64,000 nucleotides of DNA from an uncultured Akkermansia sp. (GTDB lineage: Bacteria > Verrucomicrobiota > Verrucomicrobiia > Verrucomicrobiales > Akkermansiaceae), in assembly GCA_905200945.1 (NCBI GenBank), contig CAJKMG010000002.1, positions 62,001-126,000 on the forward strand. Direction: 5' to 3'. Positions 19,174-29,211 of the stretch are shown piece after piece. Each line of letters opens with the position of its first letter. The stretch's first letter is position 1. The notes below the pieces were generated by a model. That model was not told the DNA's origin, searched no databases, and saw only the letters and a program-made list of their open reading frames with translations. The translations under genes and the position numbers were made by a program.

Positions 19174-19189
19174 GTGTTTGGACAAACAC
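19174..19189. repeat. Perfect inverted repeat just upstream of the recombinase gene
   Basis: GTGTTTG-GA-CAAACAC, a 7-bp perfect dyad ending 11 bases before the recombinase ATG. It could be an operator or a recombinase-binding site. The rest of the 18878-19200 gap shows no gene. Confidence 0.5.
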
Positions 19190-19200
19190 GAGAAATAAAC

Positions 19201-20295
19201 ATGAAAAAAGCACCGAATACAAACAAATTGAAATATGTCGGAGCCGCACTTCTGGAAGGGGAATCAGTCACCCTGATCCAGGCTGCAAGGCTGGTATTGG
19301 AAATCAAGGAAGCCCTTGGAGATGAAATCTGCACCATTACCCGGTGCCGGGAAGTCGTCTCGCTGGGGCTGAATGCCATTAAAAACAAACATCAAACCGT
19401 CAGTTTCGGCACGGCAGCCGTGGAATGCCTGCGTTCCAAAAGCCACCGCCGTCCCCGAACGCTGACGGACATCAGGAGCATCATCCATAAACTCAAGAAG
19501 AGCAATCCGGAACTGGAACATACCTCCCTGCGCAGCCTGGGCGTGGAGGAATGCCAGAACATCCTGATGAATACTTTCACCACATCCCGGCAGAGGCACA
19601 AGGCCAGGCTCATCTTGAGCGGTATCTTCTCTTTCTCCGTCAAACGCGGATGGTGTGACGAGAATCCCATCCTCCGCGTGGACACGCCTTTCCTGCAGGA
19701 ACAGGAAATTCCCGCCCTGACGTTGAAAGAAATTACCCGGCTTCTCAAAGCATCCATGGAAGAATTTGACGGAAGTTGCGCTGCCGGAGCTGCTCTGATG
19801 ATCTTTGCAGGCATCCGTCCTCAGGAAGTGGAACGCCTGCTCTGGGAAAACATCGCTATCCGCGACGGCTGCGTCATTCTGAACTCCAAGCACACCAAAA
19901 CCGGAGGCGCCAGGCATGTCACCATCCTGCCCGTACTCGCCAAATGGCTCAAATTCTGCCGTGACAGGACCAAACCCGGTCCCGGCTCACCCATCTGCCC
20001 GAAAGGGTGGACCATCAAATGGCGCAAAATCCGGAGAAAAGCCGGCTGGGGAGGAAGAAAAAAATCATGGGTTCCGGACTGCCTGCGTCACACTTACGCC
20101 AGCTACCACGCCAAGCACTTCAAGGACTATAACCTGTTGCAAATGGAAATGGGACACCGCTCCTCCTCCCTGCTCCGCACGCGGTACCTGAACATGAAAG
20201 GCATCTCCCCGCAAACGGCTACACGTTTCTGGGCTCTGACGCCAGCCAAGGTCATTGAGGAAACAAAACCGCCGGAAGAACCGCCGGTCTCCTGA
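19201..20295 (+). CDS. Tyrosine recombinase (integrase family)
   Basis: 364 residues from ATG 19201; an in-frame GTG at 19174 falls inside an inverted repeat. An N-terminal core-binding segment (about 66-160) precedes the catalytic domain. That domain has Arg in AGIRPQEVERLLW (R206), a Lys-bearing beta-turn (NSKHTKTGGARHV), LRHTYASYH (R296), MGHRSSSLLRTRYL with H319 and the Tyr nucleophile Y329. The usual His three residues before the second Arg is Asp here. No excisionase, phage gene or attachment-site pair is nearby, so it is solitary. It may be a leftover integrase or act on a local site. Confidence 0.87.
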   Translation: MKKAPNTNKLKYVGAALLEGESVTLIQAARLVLEIKEALGDEICTITRCREVVSLGLNAIKNKHQTVSFGTAAVECLRSKSHRRPRTLTDIRSIIHKLKKSNPELEHTSLRSLGVEECQNILMNTFTTSRQRHKARLILSGIFSFSVKRGWCDENPILRVDTPFLQEQEIPALTLKEITRLLKASMEEFDGSCAAGAALMIFAGIRPQEVERLLWENIAIRDGCVILNSKHTKTGGARHVTILPVLAKWLKFCRDRTKPGPGSPICPKGWTIKWRKIRRKAGWGGRKKSWVPDCLRHTYASYHAKHFKDYNLLQMEMGHRSSSLLRTRYLNMKGISPQTATRFWALTPAKVIEETKPPEEPPVS

Positions 20296-20365
20296 TCCGC
20301 AACAAAGGAAAACGCGCCGGAACGGGACAAACACTCCCTGATGAAGCAAAAAACAGGACTGTTTC

Positions 20366-22303
20366 CTACAACTCGTAATAAGTGTATCCATTCAATCCGG
20401 AACGGAACACTTCCAAGGCTCTCCGGCGTTCGGACGGAGATATGTTCCCTTCGGCCACGGCTTGCTCCGCAAACGTGCGGAACTTGTTGATCAACTCCTT
20501 GGGATCATACTCCACGTAGGAAAGAACATCGGACACCGTGTCACCCTCCACTTCATGGGTATAAACGGGGCGGCCGCCTTCCAGATGCACGCCAACCACA
20601 TTCGTATCTCCCAGCAGGTTATGCAAATCCCCCAGGGTCTCCTGATAGGCTCCTACCAGGAACACTCCTATGTAATAATCGTCCTCGCCGGGTTTGATGG
20701 CATGCAGGGGGAGGGCGGTCGCCACGTCCTCACGGTCAATAAACTGGTCTATCTTTCCGTCGCAATCGCACGTGATGTCTGCCAGCACGGCCTTATTCGT
20801 GGGCCGTTCATTCAAACGGTGCAGAGGCATCACGGGGAAAAGCTGGCGGATGGCCCAGGAATCCGGAAGAGACTGGAACAGTGAAAAATTGCCGTAATAA
20901 AAGTCCACCATGGAGCAGGAAAGCTCCCTGAGATCCTCCGGAATGGTCTCCATCTCCGCCAGCATGCGGGAAATACGGCTCAGGATATGCCAATAATAGG
21001 CCTCTCCCAGCCCGCGCTGCCGCAGGGTGGCGTTCCCGTAAAAAAACTGGGCGCGCAGCTGATCCCGGTAATAACAGGCGTCATTGTAACACTCCTGCAT
21101 ATTCTTCCTGGCCAGCGTCCTGTCCGTATCCGCAAAAGCCTTCAGCAACTCCGGAGCGTCCTCCGGAAGTTCGGGCGGAGGTTCCTCGCCCGGAGCGCTC
21201 GTCACATCCAGCACGTTGAACACCAAAACGGAATAATAGGCCACTACGGCCCGTCCGGACTCCGTCACCAGCGTGGGATGGGGAACCCCGTACTTGGAAC
21301 ACATGTCCCCCACAACCTCCACTACGTCACGGGCAAACTCCGCAATGGAATAATTGCAGGAAGAATGGAAATTCGTCTTGGAACCGTCATAATCCACGGC
21401 CAGGCCGCCGCCCATGTCCAGCGTGCCCATAGGGGCGCCCTCCTTCACCAGGTCCACGTAAATGCGGACCGCCTCCGTCAGCCCCTCGCGCACCACGGAA
21501 ATATTTGGAATCTGGGACCCCTGATGATAATGGAGCAGCTTCAGGCAGTCCAGCGCATCCACCTGCTTCAGCTTATCCACCACATCCACCACCTGGGCTG
21601 CGTTCAGCCCGAAAACGGACTTATCCCCCGCGGATTCCTGCCATAAACCGGACCCCTTGGCCGCCAGCTTGACGCGCACGCCCAGATTGGGGCGGATATC
21701 CATCCTTCTGGCGCGCTCCAGAATAACGTCCAGCTCGGAAGGCATTTCCAGCACGATAAAAATATTCAGCCCCATCTTCTGGGCCGTCAACGCCAGGTCA
21801 ATGAACTCGTCATCCTTGTACCCGTTGCAAATCAGATAGGCATTCGGATTGTGCATATGGGCCATGGCGGCTATCAGCTCCGGCTTGGAACCGGCCTCCA
21901 GACCGTAATCATACTTGGTGCCGAACTCCGCAATCTCCTCCACCACCTGGCGCTGCTGGTTCACCTTGATGGGGTAAACGCCCTGGTACTTACCCTGGTA
22001 CCCCGCCTCCTTGATTGCTTTCCGGAAACTGTCGTTCAGCTCCGCAATACGGCTACGCAGCAAATCCCGGAACCGGAACAGAACGGGAACGGTAGTCCCG
22101 CGCTCCTTCAGCCCCTCCAGCAGATCGCACAGGCTGACATCCTTCTTTCCTCCATCCTCGTCATTCAGGCGTACGGTAACCTCTCCCTTTTTGCTGATGC
22201 GGAAATAACCGTTCCCCCAATCGTCGATGCCGTACAAATCTGCGGAATCATGGTGACTCCACCCGCGGACTTTCTGCTTGATGCCTTCTTTAGCTGCTGC
22301 CAT
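20366..22303 (-). CDS. speA: Biosynthetic arginine decarboxylase
   Basis: PLP enzyme converting arginine to agmatine, the first step from arginine towards putrescine. 645 residues from ATG 22303 (a TTG at 22321 is also in frame), the usual SpeA length. Seen: PLP Lys in GVYPIKVNQQ (K113), HYHQGSQIPN, the glycine-rich phosphate loop MGGGLAVDYDGS, ESGRAVVAYYS, and CDCDGKIDQF, which supplies the decarboxylase active-site Cys. It starts 23 bases after the stop of nspC, and the two surely share a transcript. Together they point to agmatine/putrescine-derived spermidine synthesis. Confidence 0.95.
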   Translation of the reverse strand: MAAAKEGIKQKVRGWSHHDSADLYGIDDWGNGYFRISKKGEVTVRLNDEDGGKKDVSLCDLLEGLKERGTTVPVLFRFRDLLRSRIAELNDSFRKAIKEAGYQGKYQGVYPIKVNQQRQVVEEIAEFGTKYDYGLEAGSKPELIAAMAHMHNPNAYLICNGYKDDEFIDLALTAQKMGLNIFIVLEMPSELDVILERARRMDIRPNLGVRVKLAAKGSGLWQESAGDKSVFGLNAAQVVDVVDKLKQVDALDCLKLLHYHQGSQIPNISVVREGLTEAVRIYVDLVKEGAPMGTLDMGGGLAVDYDGSKTNFHSSCNYSIAEFARDVVEVVGDMCSKYGVPHPTLVTESGRAVVAYYSVLVFNVLDVTSAPGEEPPPELPEDAPELLKAFADTDRTLARKNMQECYNDACYYRDQLRAQFFYGNATLRQRGLGEAYYWHILSRISRMLAEMETIPEDLRELSCSMVDFYYGNFSLFQSLPDSWAIRQLFPVMPLHRLNERPTNKAVLADITCDCDGKIDQFIDREDVATALPLHAIKPGEDDYYIGVFLVGAYQETLGDLHNLLGDTNVVGVHLEGGRPVYTHEVEGDTVSDVLSYVEYDPKELINKFRTFAEQAVAEGNISPSERRRALEVFRSGLNGYTYYEL

Positions 22304-22326
22304 GTCAATCTGTCTGGTCAAATATT

Positions 22327-23529
22327 CTAGCCCAGGCGGGCCTCAAAATCTTCATAGGAAAAACGGCGCACCGTCTCCACGGAACCGTCTTTTCTCTGAA
22401 TGGCGATGTCCGGATGGCGAACGCCATTGAAAAACGTGGTCTTCACCATCGTATAATGCGCCATATCGTCAAACACAAGTTCGTCACCTACCGCCAGGGG
22501 CTCCGCGAAGGAATAATCTCCAAGCCGGTCTCCCGCCAGGCACGTGGGTGCGCCCAGCCGGTACGTATAAGCTTCTTCCCCGGCCTTCCCCGCCAGCGCA
22601 TAGCTCTCCCCTTCCATCTGTACGGCGGGCTGCTGTGCGGAACGAAGGGAAGCGTCTCCTACAATCTGGAACACATCCGGCCGATAAGGCATTTCCAGCG
22701 TATCCGGCATGTGGGCGGATGCGGAAACATCCAGAATGGCATGATTCACCCCCTCCGCGGAAAAAAGGTCCAGCACCCGGCACCGTAGCACCCCGGTATG
22801 AATGGCAGCGGCCTCTCCCGGTTCCAGCCATACCTCCACGCCGTAGCGTTCGCGGATGCGGCGGATAAGTGCCGCCAGCAGCTTCCGATCATAGTCGGGT
22901 TTGGTAATCCAATGCCCTCCTCCCATATTCAGCCAGGAAATCTCCGGGCGGCTCAGAAGATGGCCGAAGTGGCGTTCCACCGCATCCATCGTTACCGCCA
23001 GGTCATCCGCTCCCTGTTCGCATAAAGTATGGAAATGAAGACCGGAAATGCCGGACAGGTCCGCCCCCTGCATCATGTCCGGCGTCACGCCCAGGCGGGA
23101 ACCGGGGGCACAGGGGTCATATATGGGCGTATGCCCGGTGGAACATTGGGGATTGACGCGCAGGCCGCATTTCAATTCACCGGTAGCAAAACGGGGATGC
23201 CGCATCACTTCCTCCCGGAAACGGCTCCACTGCGTCAGGCTGTTAAAATCAAGATGGCTGGAAATCTCCGACAGCTCCGCTATTTCCTCCGGGGCATGAC
23301 CGGGAGAATAAGTCAGCACATGCTTCCCGAACCTGCGCCGGGCCAGCCGTGCCTCCCACAGGCCGGAAGCGCAGCAGCCGTCCAGCCAAGGGGACAGGGC
23401 CTCAAAACAGGGCCAGCAGGAAAACCCCTTCAGCGCCAAAACGATGCGGCACCCTGCGGCATCCGCCACATCCCTCAGGATAAGAGCGTTGCGTTCCAGG
23501 GCCGGCAGGCTGACGATAAAGGCGGACAT
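22327..23529 (-). CDS. nspC: Carboxynorspermidine/carboxyspermidine decarboxylase
   Basis: PLP-dependent alanine-racemase-fold decarboxylase that removes the carboxyl group from carboxyspermidine or carboxynorspermidine, the S-adenosylmethionine-independent route to spermidine. From ATG 23529 (400 aa) the PLP Lys is K34 in VLALKGFSCW. Further motifs are LHFHTLCEQ, NMGGGHWITKPDYD, EPGEAAAIHTG and the substrate-side Cys in GAPTCLAGD. A longer frame to 23649 adds unconserved residues. Its usual partner, carboxyspermidine dehydrogenase, is not in this window and must lie elsewhere if the pathway is complete. Confidence 0.92.
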   Translation of the reverse strand: MSAFIVSLPALERNALILRDVADAAGCRIVLALKGFSCWPCFEALSPWLDGCCASGLWEARLARRRFGKHVLTYSPGHAPEEIAELSEISSHLDFNSLTQWSRFREEVMRHPRFATGELKCGLRVNPQCSTGHTPIYDPCAPGSRLGVTPDMMQGADLSGISGLHFHTLCEQGADDLAVTMDAVERHFGHLLSRPEISWLNMGGGHWITKPDYDRKLLAALIRRIRERYGVEVWLEPGEAAAIHTGVLRCRVLDLFSAEGVNHAILDVSASAHMPDTLEMPYRPDVFQIVGDASLRSAQQPAVQMEGESYALAGKAGEEAYTYRLGAPTCLAGDRLGDYSFAEPLAVGDELVFDDMAHYTMVKTTFFNGVRHPDIAIQRKDGSVETVRRFSYEDFEARLG

Positions 23530-23749
23530 AAAGCAACGACAACCTAAGCGATTCAGAACGATTTGCGAGAAAAATTTTAGTAATTTACCATCATACCTGC
23601 AAGACGGGCACGAGAACGCCTTCCCCCCCCCGCCAGCTCCCTGCATCAAACGGAAACGTCAAAAAACGCCACAAAACGGCACCTCCTGCATTCTTTTCCT
23701 TGAAATGGGATGTATTTTCCTCTTTTATAACGTAACCATTGCGATTGCC

Positions 23750-24496
23750 ATGACTAACATTCATCCCTTCACTACTGCAGCAGCCTGCATCCTGACCGCC
23801 GGAGCAGCGCTCTTCACCAGCTCTTGCCAACCTGCCTCTCCCGAGAGCTATGCCCGTCAATTTGCTACTGCCCAGCACGTATCCGTGCACGGCTACAATG
23901 GCCGTGAAACGCTGACTTCCCGGGTTTACGCCGATTGGGGCAGCATGCCGGCCAATGCGCGCCGCGCCATGGAAGAATACATCAAGGGCGCTGAATGGAA
24001 AACGATGGACTACATCCGCCCGCAGTACTTTATCCAGGTAGACCGCTCTTTCTGGGCAATCTGCATTGACAATGACGGTAACATGACAGGCATCATTCCC
24101 TTCCGCAATGGCAAGGACGCCCGCAAGATGTCCGTCAACAACCACTTCAAGATGCTGGTCAACACGACGGACCGGGCTCCCGCCCTGGGCTATGCCATCC
24201 TGAAAAACCTGGCTTATGCGGATGGTCTCCGCGTCAGCACCCGCAAGGCTGACGGCCTGGAAACCCCCGTTCCTGTCCCTCCGGCCATGAAAGTAGTCGT
24301 TCCGCCCAAGGGAACTGCTCCGGTCGCAGCACCTGCCTCCAAATCTGCCGCAACGGCCGTTTCTGAAACCGGCGCTACGGAAGAAACTTCTGCTGACGAT
24401 ACAGCCGGAACGGAAGAAGCTCCCTCCGCGGACAACGCTGCTGAAAGCGAAGATGCCACGGCAACGGATGATGCCGCTGTCACCGACGATTTTTAA
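23750..24496 (+). CDS. Putative secreted lipoprotein with acidic Ala/Glu-rich tail
   Basis: Not a family I recognise. 248 residues from ATG 23750. The N-terminus TAAACILTAGAALFTSSC looks like a lipoprotein signal with Cys at the end of TSSC, though the lipobox is imperfect. The middle (about 30-165) is a compact domain with Trp/Tyr-rich segments (VYADWGSMP, SFWAICIDNDGNMTG). The last 75 residues are low-complexity Ala/Glu/Asp/Thr. An upstream open frame to 23444 lies antisense to the start of nspC and is not needed. Divergent from nspC and followed by a strong terminator, so probably monocistronic and envelope-located. Confidence 0.72.
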   Translation: MTNIHPFTTAAACILTAGAALFTSSCQPASPESYARQFATAQHVSVHGYNGRETLTSRVYADWGSMPANARRAMEEYIKGAEWKTMDYIRPQYFIQVDRSFWAICIDNDGNMTGIIPFRNGKDARKMSVNNHFKMLVNTTDRAPALGYAILKNLAYADGLRVSTRKADGLETPVPVPPAMKVVVPPKGTAPVAAPASKSAATAVSETGATEETSADDTAGTEEAPSADNAAESEDATATDDAAVTDDF

Positions 24497-24537
24497 ACCC
24501 ACCCTTTCCGGGAACTTCGTTATTTACCCCCCTGCCG

Positions 24538-24569
24538 CGCCCCGACGCCATACCCGTCGGGGCGTTTTT
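24538..24569 (+). terminator. Strong Rho-independent terminator
   Basis: A perfect 10-bp stem CGCCCCGACG/CGTCGGGGCG (24538-24547 with 24555-24564), a 7-nt loop and five T residues, 41 bases after the lipoprotein stop codon. Confidence 0.9.
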
Positions 24570-24745
24570 CTATCCCTTCCGAACCAGTTCCCGCCCTCAT
24601 TACCTCCCTTGTTCTGGAAAAAGCGATGACGGTCTTTATTCACGGAAGAGACGCAGACTCCCCGGCCTCAACCTGCTCCGTCCGGCGGGAGGCGAATCCT
24701 TCAGGGAATGATGAAAAAATTTTGGAAAAACGTTATTGAGAAGCA

Positions 24746-26443
24746 TCAAAAACCATGCCCCTTCACCTGGTCGGGCCACGGAACGGAACTCCCGGCGGGA
24801 GCGCCCAGCTCGTTGTCCTGCTTATAGGTCGGCATCTGCGCCTTCCTCTCCCGGAGCAACCTGCCCATGACAGCAGCCATTTCCCTGGTTCTCCGCGGCT
24901 CCCTGGAAGCCAGGTTTTCCTTTTCGCCGATATCATTCCTTAAATGATACAACTCAAAGCTCTGGCTCAAGTGGCGGTAAATCAATTTCCAATCCCCCTG
25001 GCGCAATGCGGTGGAAGAAGTATACTGCGGCGCCTGCCGGCTGCCTTCCCCCCAATTATTCGGCTGGTGGAACAAAAGAGGGCGGTCTTCAGGAAACCGG
25101 CCGCCTTTAAGCAAAGGAACCAGGCTTAAGCCGTCAAGCTTCTGTGGAACCTTTGCATTCCGGCATCCGGCGATATCCAGAAGGGTCGGGAAAAAATCGT
25201 CAATAACCACCGGGACGGCACACCTTGAACCGCCCCTCGTCACGCCTGGCCAGGAAACAATCATAGGCTCCCGGATACCGCCTTCCATACACGATCCCTT
25301 GCCGAAGGAAAGAGGATAATTGGCCTCTTCATTGCCCAGCCTGCCGGAGATGGCCAGGCCTCCGTTATCCGACATAAATACCAATACGGTATTTCTATCC
25401 AAATGATGCTCCCTGAGATACTTCATGATATCCCCCAGGCTCTTGTCCATCCCTTCGATCAGCCCTGAATAATGCTTCTCCGTCCGGGACCACTTGTGGC
25501 CGTCCTCCGGATTTTTGTAGGCATCCGCAAACCTCTTGTCATAAGCGCGCTCATCCAGCGGAGAATGCAAAGCGTAATGAGCCATGTACAGATAAAAGGG
25601 CTTGCCTGCTTCCCTGGGGCTGGTCCTGATGGCTTCCAGGCGTTTAATAGCCTCCCTCGTCAGGGCTTCCGTCAAAAAAACATCGTCCTGGTAATAATTG
25701 TTCTCATCCAGTCCGCGCACATGGTTAAACCCCTTCCCGTAATGCCTGGAACCGCGGTAATCCGCCGGATGGCCGATCTCCGTACCTGCGATATTATAAT
25801 CAAATCCCATATTCAACGGATTGGAGCCCGGAGTTCCCTGCGTGCCGAAATGGGCCTTCCCGCAATGGACGGTAACATAACCGCACTTCTTCAGCATCTC
25901 CGGCAGCGTAACCGCCGTGGCAAAAGGACGCGTCATATGATAGCGCATATCCTCCCCGGAAATGGGGCGTTTCGTCGTTCCCCTGGCGGGAGTGCCGGCC
26001 GGCTGAAGGCCGTTCAGCGCCCAGTCCGGAGGCTGGAGGCTCCTGTTGTTGGCGTCCGTCGTCCCATTCTGCTCCCGTACCCAGCAGGTCACGCGGTGCC
26101 GCGCCGGATTCATGCCGGACATCAGGCTCACCCGGGAAGGCGTGCAAAGGGGATGGGCATACGCATCCGTAAACGTCATGCCCTGGGAAGCCAGCTTCTC
26201 CATATTCGGCGTTCGGTAGCGCCTGTTCAAAAAAGTTTTCTTCGGATTGCCCTGGCTGTCGGACCAGAAAGGGAGGGACGTATCCTGCCAGCCCATGTCA
26301 TCCACCAGAAAAACGATGATATTGGGCTTCTTTCCGGAAACAGGGGTGGAACCGTTGCCCAGGGCGGATACCCCGGCAAACAGGAAACATGCGCCGCAGA
26401 CGGCGGACATAATACAGGAAGTAAACTTCATGGTTGCAATCAT
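24746..26443 (-). CDS. Secreted sulfatase of the formylglycine type
   Basis: Hydrolyses sulfate esters; in this glycan-degrading setting sulfated mucin or glycosaminoglycan sugars are likely substrates. 565 residues with signal peptide (SAVCGACFLFAGVSALG). Metal-binding Asp pair in VFLVDDMGW, and the sulfatase signature C-T-P-S-R at 100-104, where Cys100 is the residue matured to formylglycine by an anaerobic or FGE-type modifying enzyme. VHCGKAHFGT and FMSDNGG supply further active-site residues. Either ATG 26443 or 26431 may be the start. Divergent from leuS. Substrate position specificity is not decidable here. Confidence 0.93.
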   Translation of the reverse strand: MIATMKFTSCIMSAVCGACFLFAGVSALGNGSTPVSGKKPNIIVFLVDDMGWQDTSLPFWSDSQGNPKKTFLNRRYRTPNMEKLASQGMTFTDAYAHPLCTPSRVSLMSGMNPARHRVTCWVREQNGTTDANNRSLQPPDWALNGLQPAGTPARGTTKRPISGEDMRYHMTRPFATAVTLPEMLKKCGYVTVHCGKAHFGTQGTPGSNPLNMGFDYNIAGTEIGHPADYRGSRHYGKGFNHVRGLDENNYYQDDVFLTEALTREAIKRLEAIRTSPREAGKPFYLYMAHYALHSPLDERAYDKRFADAYKNPEDGHKWSRTEKHYSGLIEGMDKSLGDIMKYLREHHLDRNTVLVFMSDNGGLAISGRLGNEEANYPLSFGKGSCMEGGIREPMIVSWPGVTRGGSRCAVPVVIDDFFPTLLDIAGCRNAKVPQKLDGLSLVPLLKGGRFPEDRPLLFHQPNNWGEGSRQAPQYTSSTALRQGDWKLIYRHLSQSFELYHLRNDIGEKENLASREPRRTREMAAVMGRLLRERKAQMPTYKQDNELGAPAGSSVPWPDQVKGHGF

Positions 26444-26613
26444 TTAATACGATTAACAAAAACCTCTCATCTAAAAATACGCGCAAACACCCTCTGCCCT
26501 TTCCCATTCTCTCCGAAAAACGGCATCATGCCCCCGGAGACATTGGAAGCGCCTGCACTCCGCCGGGTTTAGACTTGATTGACCCGCGGGCGGAGTATAC
26601 ATTCCCTCCCGTC

Positions 26614-29187
26614 ATGTCCGAGCGCAAGAAACCATATCCCTTTGACGTTTTTGAACCTAAATGGCAACAGATCTGGGACGAGAGGAAAACCTTTAAAGTA
26701 AACAACCCCGGAGAAGAAGGTTTTGATGCGTCCAAACCCAAATATTACGTGCTGGACATGTTCCCCTACCCCAGCGGGGCGGGCCTGCATGTGGGCCATC
26801 CGGAAGGGTACACCGCCACGGACATTGTAGCGCGTTTCAAACGCATGAACGGCTTCAACGTGCTCCATCCCATGGGGTGGGACTCCTTCGGCCTTCCGGC
26901 GGAACAATACGCCATTAAAACCGGACAGCACCCCTCCGTCACTACCTTCCGGAATATAGACAACTTCCGCCGCCAGCTCAAAATGCTGGGGTTCTCTTAC
27001 GACTGGGACCGGGAAATAGCAACAACGGACCATGAATACGTCCGTTGGACCCAGTGGATATTCCTCCAGCTTTACAACTCCTACTACAACAAGGAACTGA
27101 AAAAGGCGCGCCCCGTCTCCGAACTGGAGGAACAGGGATTGAGCCGGGAAGAAATCGACCAGCGCCGGCTGGCCTACGTAGCGGAAGCTGCCGTCAACTG
27201 GTCCCCGGACTTGGGAACCGTCCTTGCCAATGAGGAAGTGGAGGAATGGAAATCCAAGGGACACCGCGTGGAACGCCGCCCCCTGCGCCAGTGGATGCTG
27301 CGCATCACGGACTATGCGGAACGCCTTATTGACGAGCTGGAGCCCCTGGACTGGCCGGAATCCATTAAACTGCTTCAGCGCAACTGGATAGGCAAATCGG
27401 AAGGTGCGGAAGTGGACTTTACCCTGGACGGAGAAACGATCACTGTTTACACCACCAGGCCGGACACCCTATTTGGAGCCACCTACATGGTTCTTTCCCC
27501 GGAGCACCCGCTGGTAGATACCGTCACCACGCCGGAACAGAAAAATGCCGTGGAACAATACCGCGCCCAATGCGCCTCCAAAAGCGACCTGGAACGCACA
27601 GACCTCTCCAAGGAAAAAACAGGGGTCTTCACCGGAGCCTATGCCGTCAATCCGGTCAATGGAAAGAAAATCCCCGTCTGGATTGCGGACTATGTGCTGA
27701 TGGGCTACGGAACCGGAGCCATCATGGCCGTCCCCGCCCATGACGAACGCGACTTCGCCTTTGCCCAGGTCTTCGGCCTGCCCATTCTCCAGGTAGTTCA
27801 GCCGCCCAGTGAAGACATGGACTGGCGCGGCTTCTGCGGTTATGACGGTTCCAGCGTGAACTCCGGCTTCCTGACCGGACTGCCTACTCCGGAAGCCAAG
27901 GAAAAAATGATCCTCTGGCTGGAAGAAAACGGCAAGGGACGCCGCAAAGTAAACTACAAGCTGCGCGACTGGCTCTTCTCCCGCCAGCGTTACTGGGGGG
28001 AACCGTTCCCCATCGTATGGGAAAACGGCCGCCACCATGCCCTGCCGGAAAGCGAACTCCCCGTACTCCAGCCGGATCTGGACGACTTCGCCCCCACGGG
28101 AGACCCCCGCGGCCCTCTGGTCAAGGCTGAGGAATGGATAGCCTACACGCCCACGGCCCACCGGGAAACGAATACCATGCCCCAATGGGCCGGCTCCTGC
28201 TGGTACTACCTGCGCTACCTGGATCCGGCCAACACGGAACGCTTCGTCAGCCGGGAAGCGGAACAATACTGGATGGGATCCGCCGGCACCCCCGGAGGCG
28301 TGGACCTGTACGTAGGCGGCACGGAACACGCCGTTCTCCACCTTCTCTATGCCCGCTTCTGGCACAAGGTCCTCTTTGACCTCGGCTACCTCAGCACCAA
28401 AGAACCCTTCCAGAAACTCGTCAACCAGGGGCTCATCCTGGGGGAAGACGGCCAGAAAATGTCCAAATCCCGCGGCAACGTCGTCAATCCGGACGACATC
28501 GTCCGCGAATATGGCGCGGACTCCCTGCGGTTATATGAAATGTTCATGGGCCCTCTCAAGGACGTGAAACCCTGGGCGACCAAAGGCGTGGAAGGCATTT
28601 CCCGCTTTCTGGCCCGCGTCTGGCGCGTGGCCTTCCGGGAAAATCAGGAAGGAGAATGGGAAATCAACTCCAAACTGGCGGAGAACGCTGCGGAAGCCGA
28701 GGTGCTTTCCGTACGCAAGGAATTGCACAAAACCATAAAAAAAGTGACGGAGGACATCAATGGCATGTCCTTCAACACCGCCATCGCGAAAATGATGGAA
28801 TGCACCAATGCCATGACCTCCGCGGACGTGGTGGACGTTCAGGACTATGACACCTTCCTGACCCTGCTGAATCCCTTTGCCCCCCACCTTACGGAAGAAA
28901 TCCACAGCCGCCTGCAAACAGCCTTCCCGGCTCTGGCCCGGACGCAGCTTTGCCAGAAAAGCTGGCCTGAATGGGAGGAAGCCCTGCTGGAGGAAAATAC
29001 CGTTCCCATGGTCATCCAGGTGAACGGCAAACTGAGGGACAAGCTGGAAGTGCCCAAGGACATCTCCCGGGAAGAACTGGAAAAGCTGGCCCTGGCCTCC
29101 GCCAAGGTGAACATCTTCCTGGACGGCGTCACCGTGCGCAAGGTAATTGTCGTGCCCGGCCGCCTGGTCAACATCGTAGCCAACTGA
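26614..29187 (+). CDS. leuS: Leucyl-tRNA synthetase
   Basis: Class Ia aminoacyl-tRNA synthetase charging tRNA-Leu in the cytoplasm. 857 residues from ATG 26614, the normal bacterial length. HIGH-equivalent in PSGAGLHVGHPEGYTATD, the CP1 editing domain (TTRPDTLFGATYMVLSPEHPL with the editing Thr-rich loop), KMSKS in GQKMSKSRGNVVNPDD, and the C-terminal anticodon-binding domain. An open frame reaching back to 26434 overlaps the sulfatase 5' end and is not conserved-looking. rpe follows after 24 bases and is probably co-transcribed. Confidence 0.97.
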   Translation: MSERKKPYPFDVFEPKWQQIWDERKTFKVNNPGEEGFDASKPKYYVLDMFPYPSGAGLHVGHPEGYTATDIVARFKRMNGFNVLHPMGWDSFGLPAEQYAIKTGQHPSVTTFRNIDNFRRQLKMLGFSYDWDREIATTDHEYVRWTQWIFLQLYNSYYNKELKKARPVSELEEQGLSREEIDQRRLAYVAEAAVNWSPDLGTVLANEEVEEWKSKGHRVERRPLRQWMLRITDYAERLIDELEPLDWPESIKLLQRNWIGKSEGAEVDFTLDGETITVYTTRPDTLFGATYMVLSPEHPLVDTVTTPEQKNAVEQYRAQCASKSDLERTDLSKEKTGVFTGAYAVNPVNGKKIPVWIADYVLMGYGTGAIMAVPAHDERDFAFAQVFGLPILQVVQPPSEDMDWRGFCGYDGSSVNSGFLTGLPTPEAKEKMILWLEENGKGRRKVNYKLRDWLFSRQRYWGEPFPIVWENGRHHALPESELPVLQPDLDDFAPTGDPRGPLVKAEEWIAYTPTAHRETNTMPQWAGSCWYYLRYLDPANTERFVSREAEQYWMGSAGTPGGVDLYVGGTEHAVLHLLYARFWHKVLFDLGYLSTKEPFQKLVNQGLILGEDGQKMSKSRGNVVNPDDIVREYGADSLRLYEMFMGPLKDVKPWATKGVEGISRFLARVWRVAFRENQEGEWEINSKLAENAAEAEVLSVRKELHKTIKKVTEDINGMSFNTAIAKMMECTNAMTSADVVDVQDYDTFLTLLNPFAPHLTEEIHSRLQTAFPALARTQLCQKSWPEWEEALLEENTVPMVIQVNGKLRDKLEVPKDISREELEKLALASAKVNIFLDGVTVRKVIVVPGRLVNIVAN

Positions 29188-29211
29188 CAACCCCGGAAAG
29201 ACCCTGCCATC

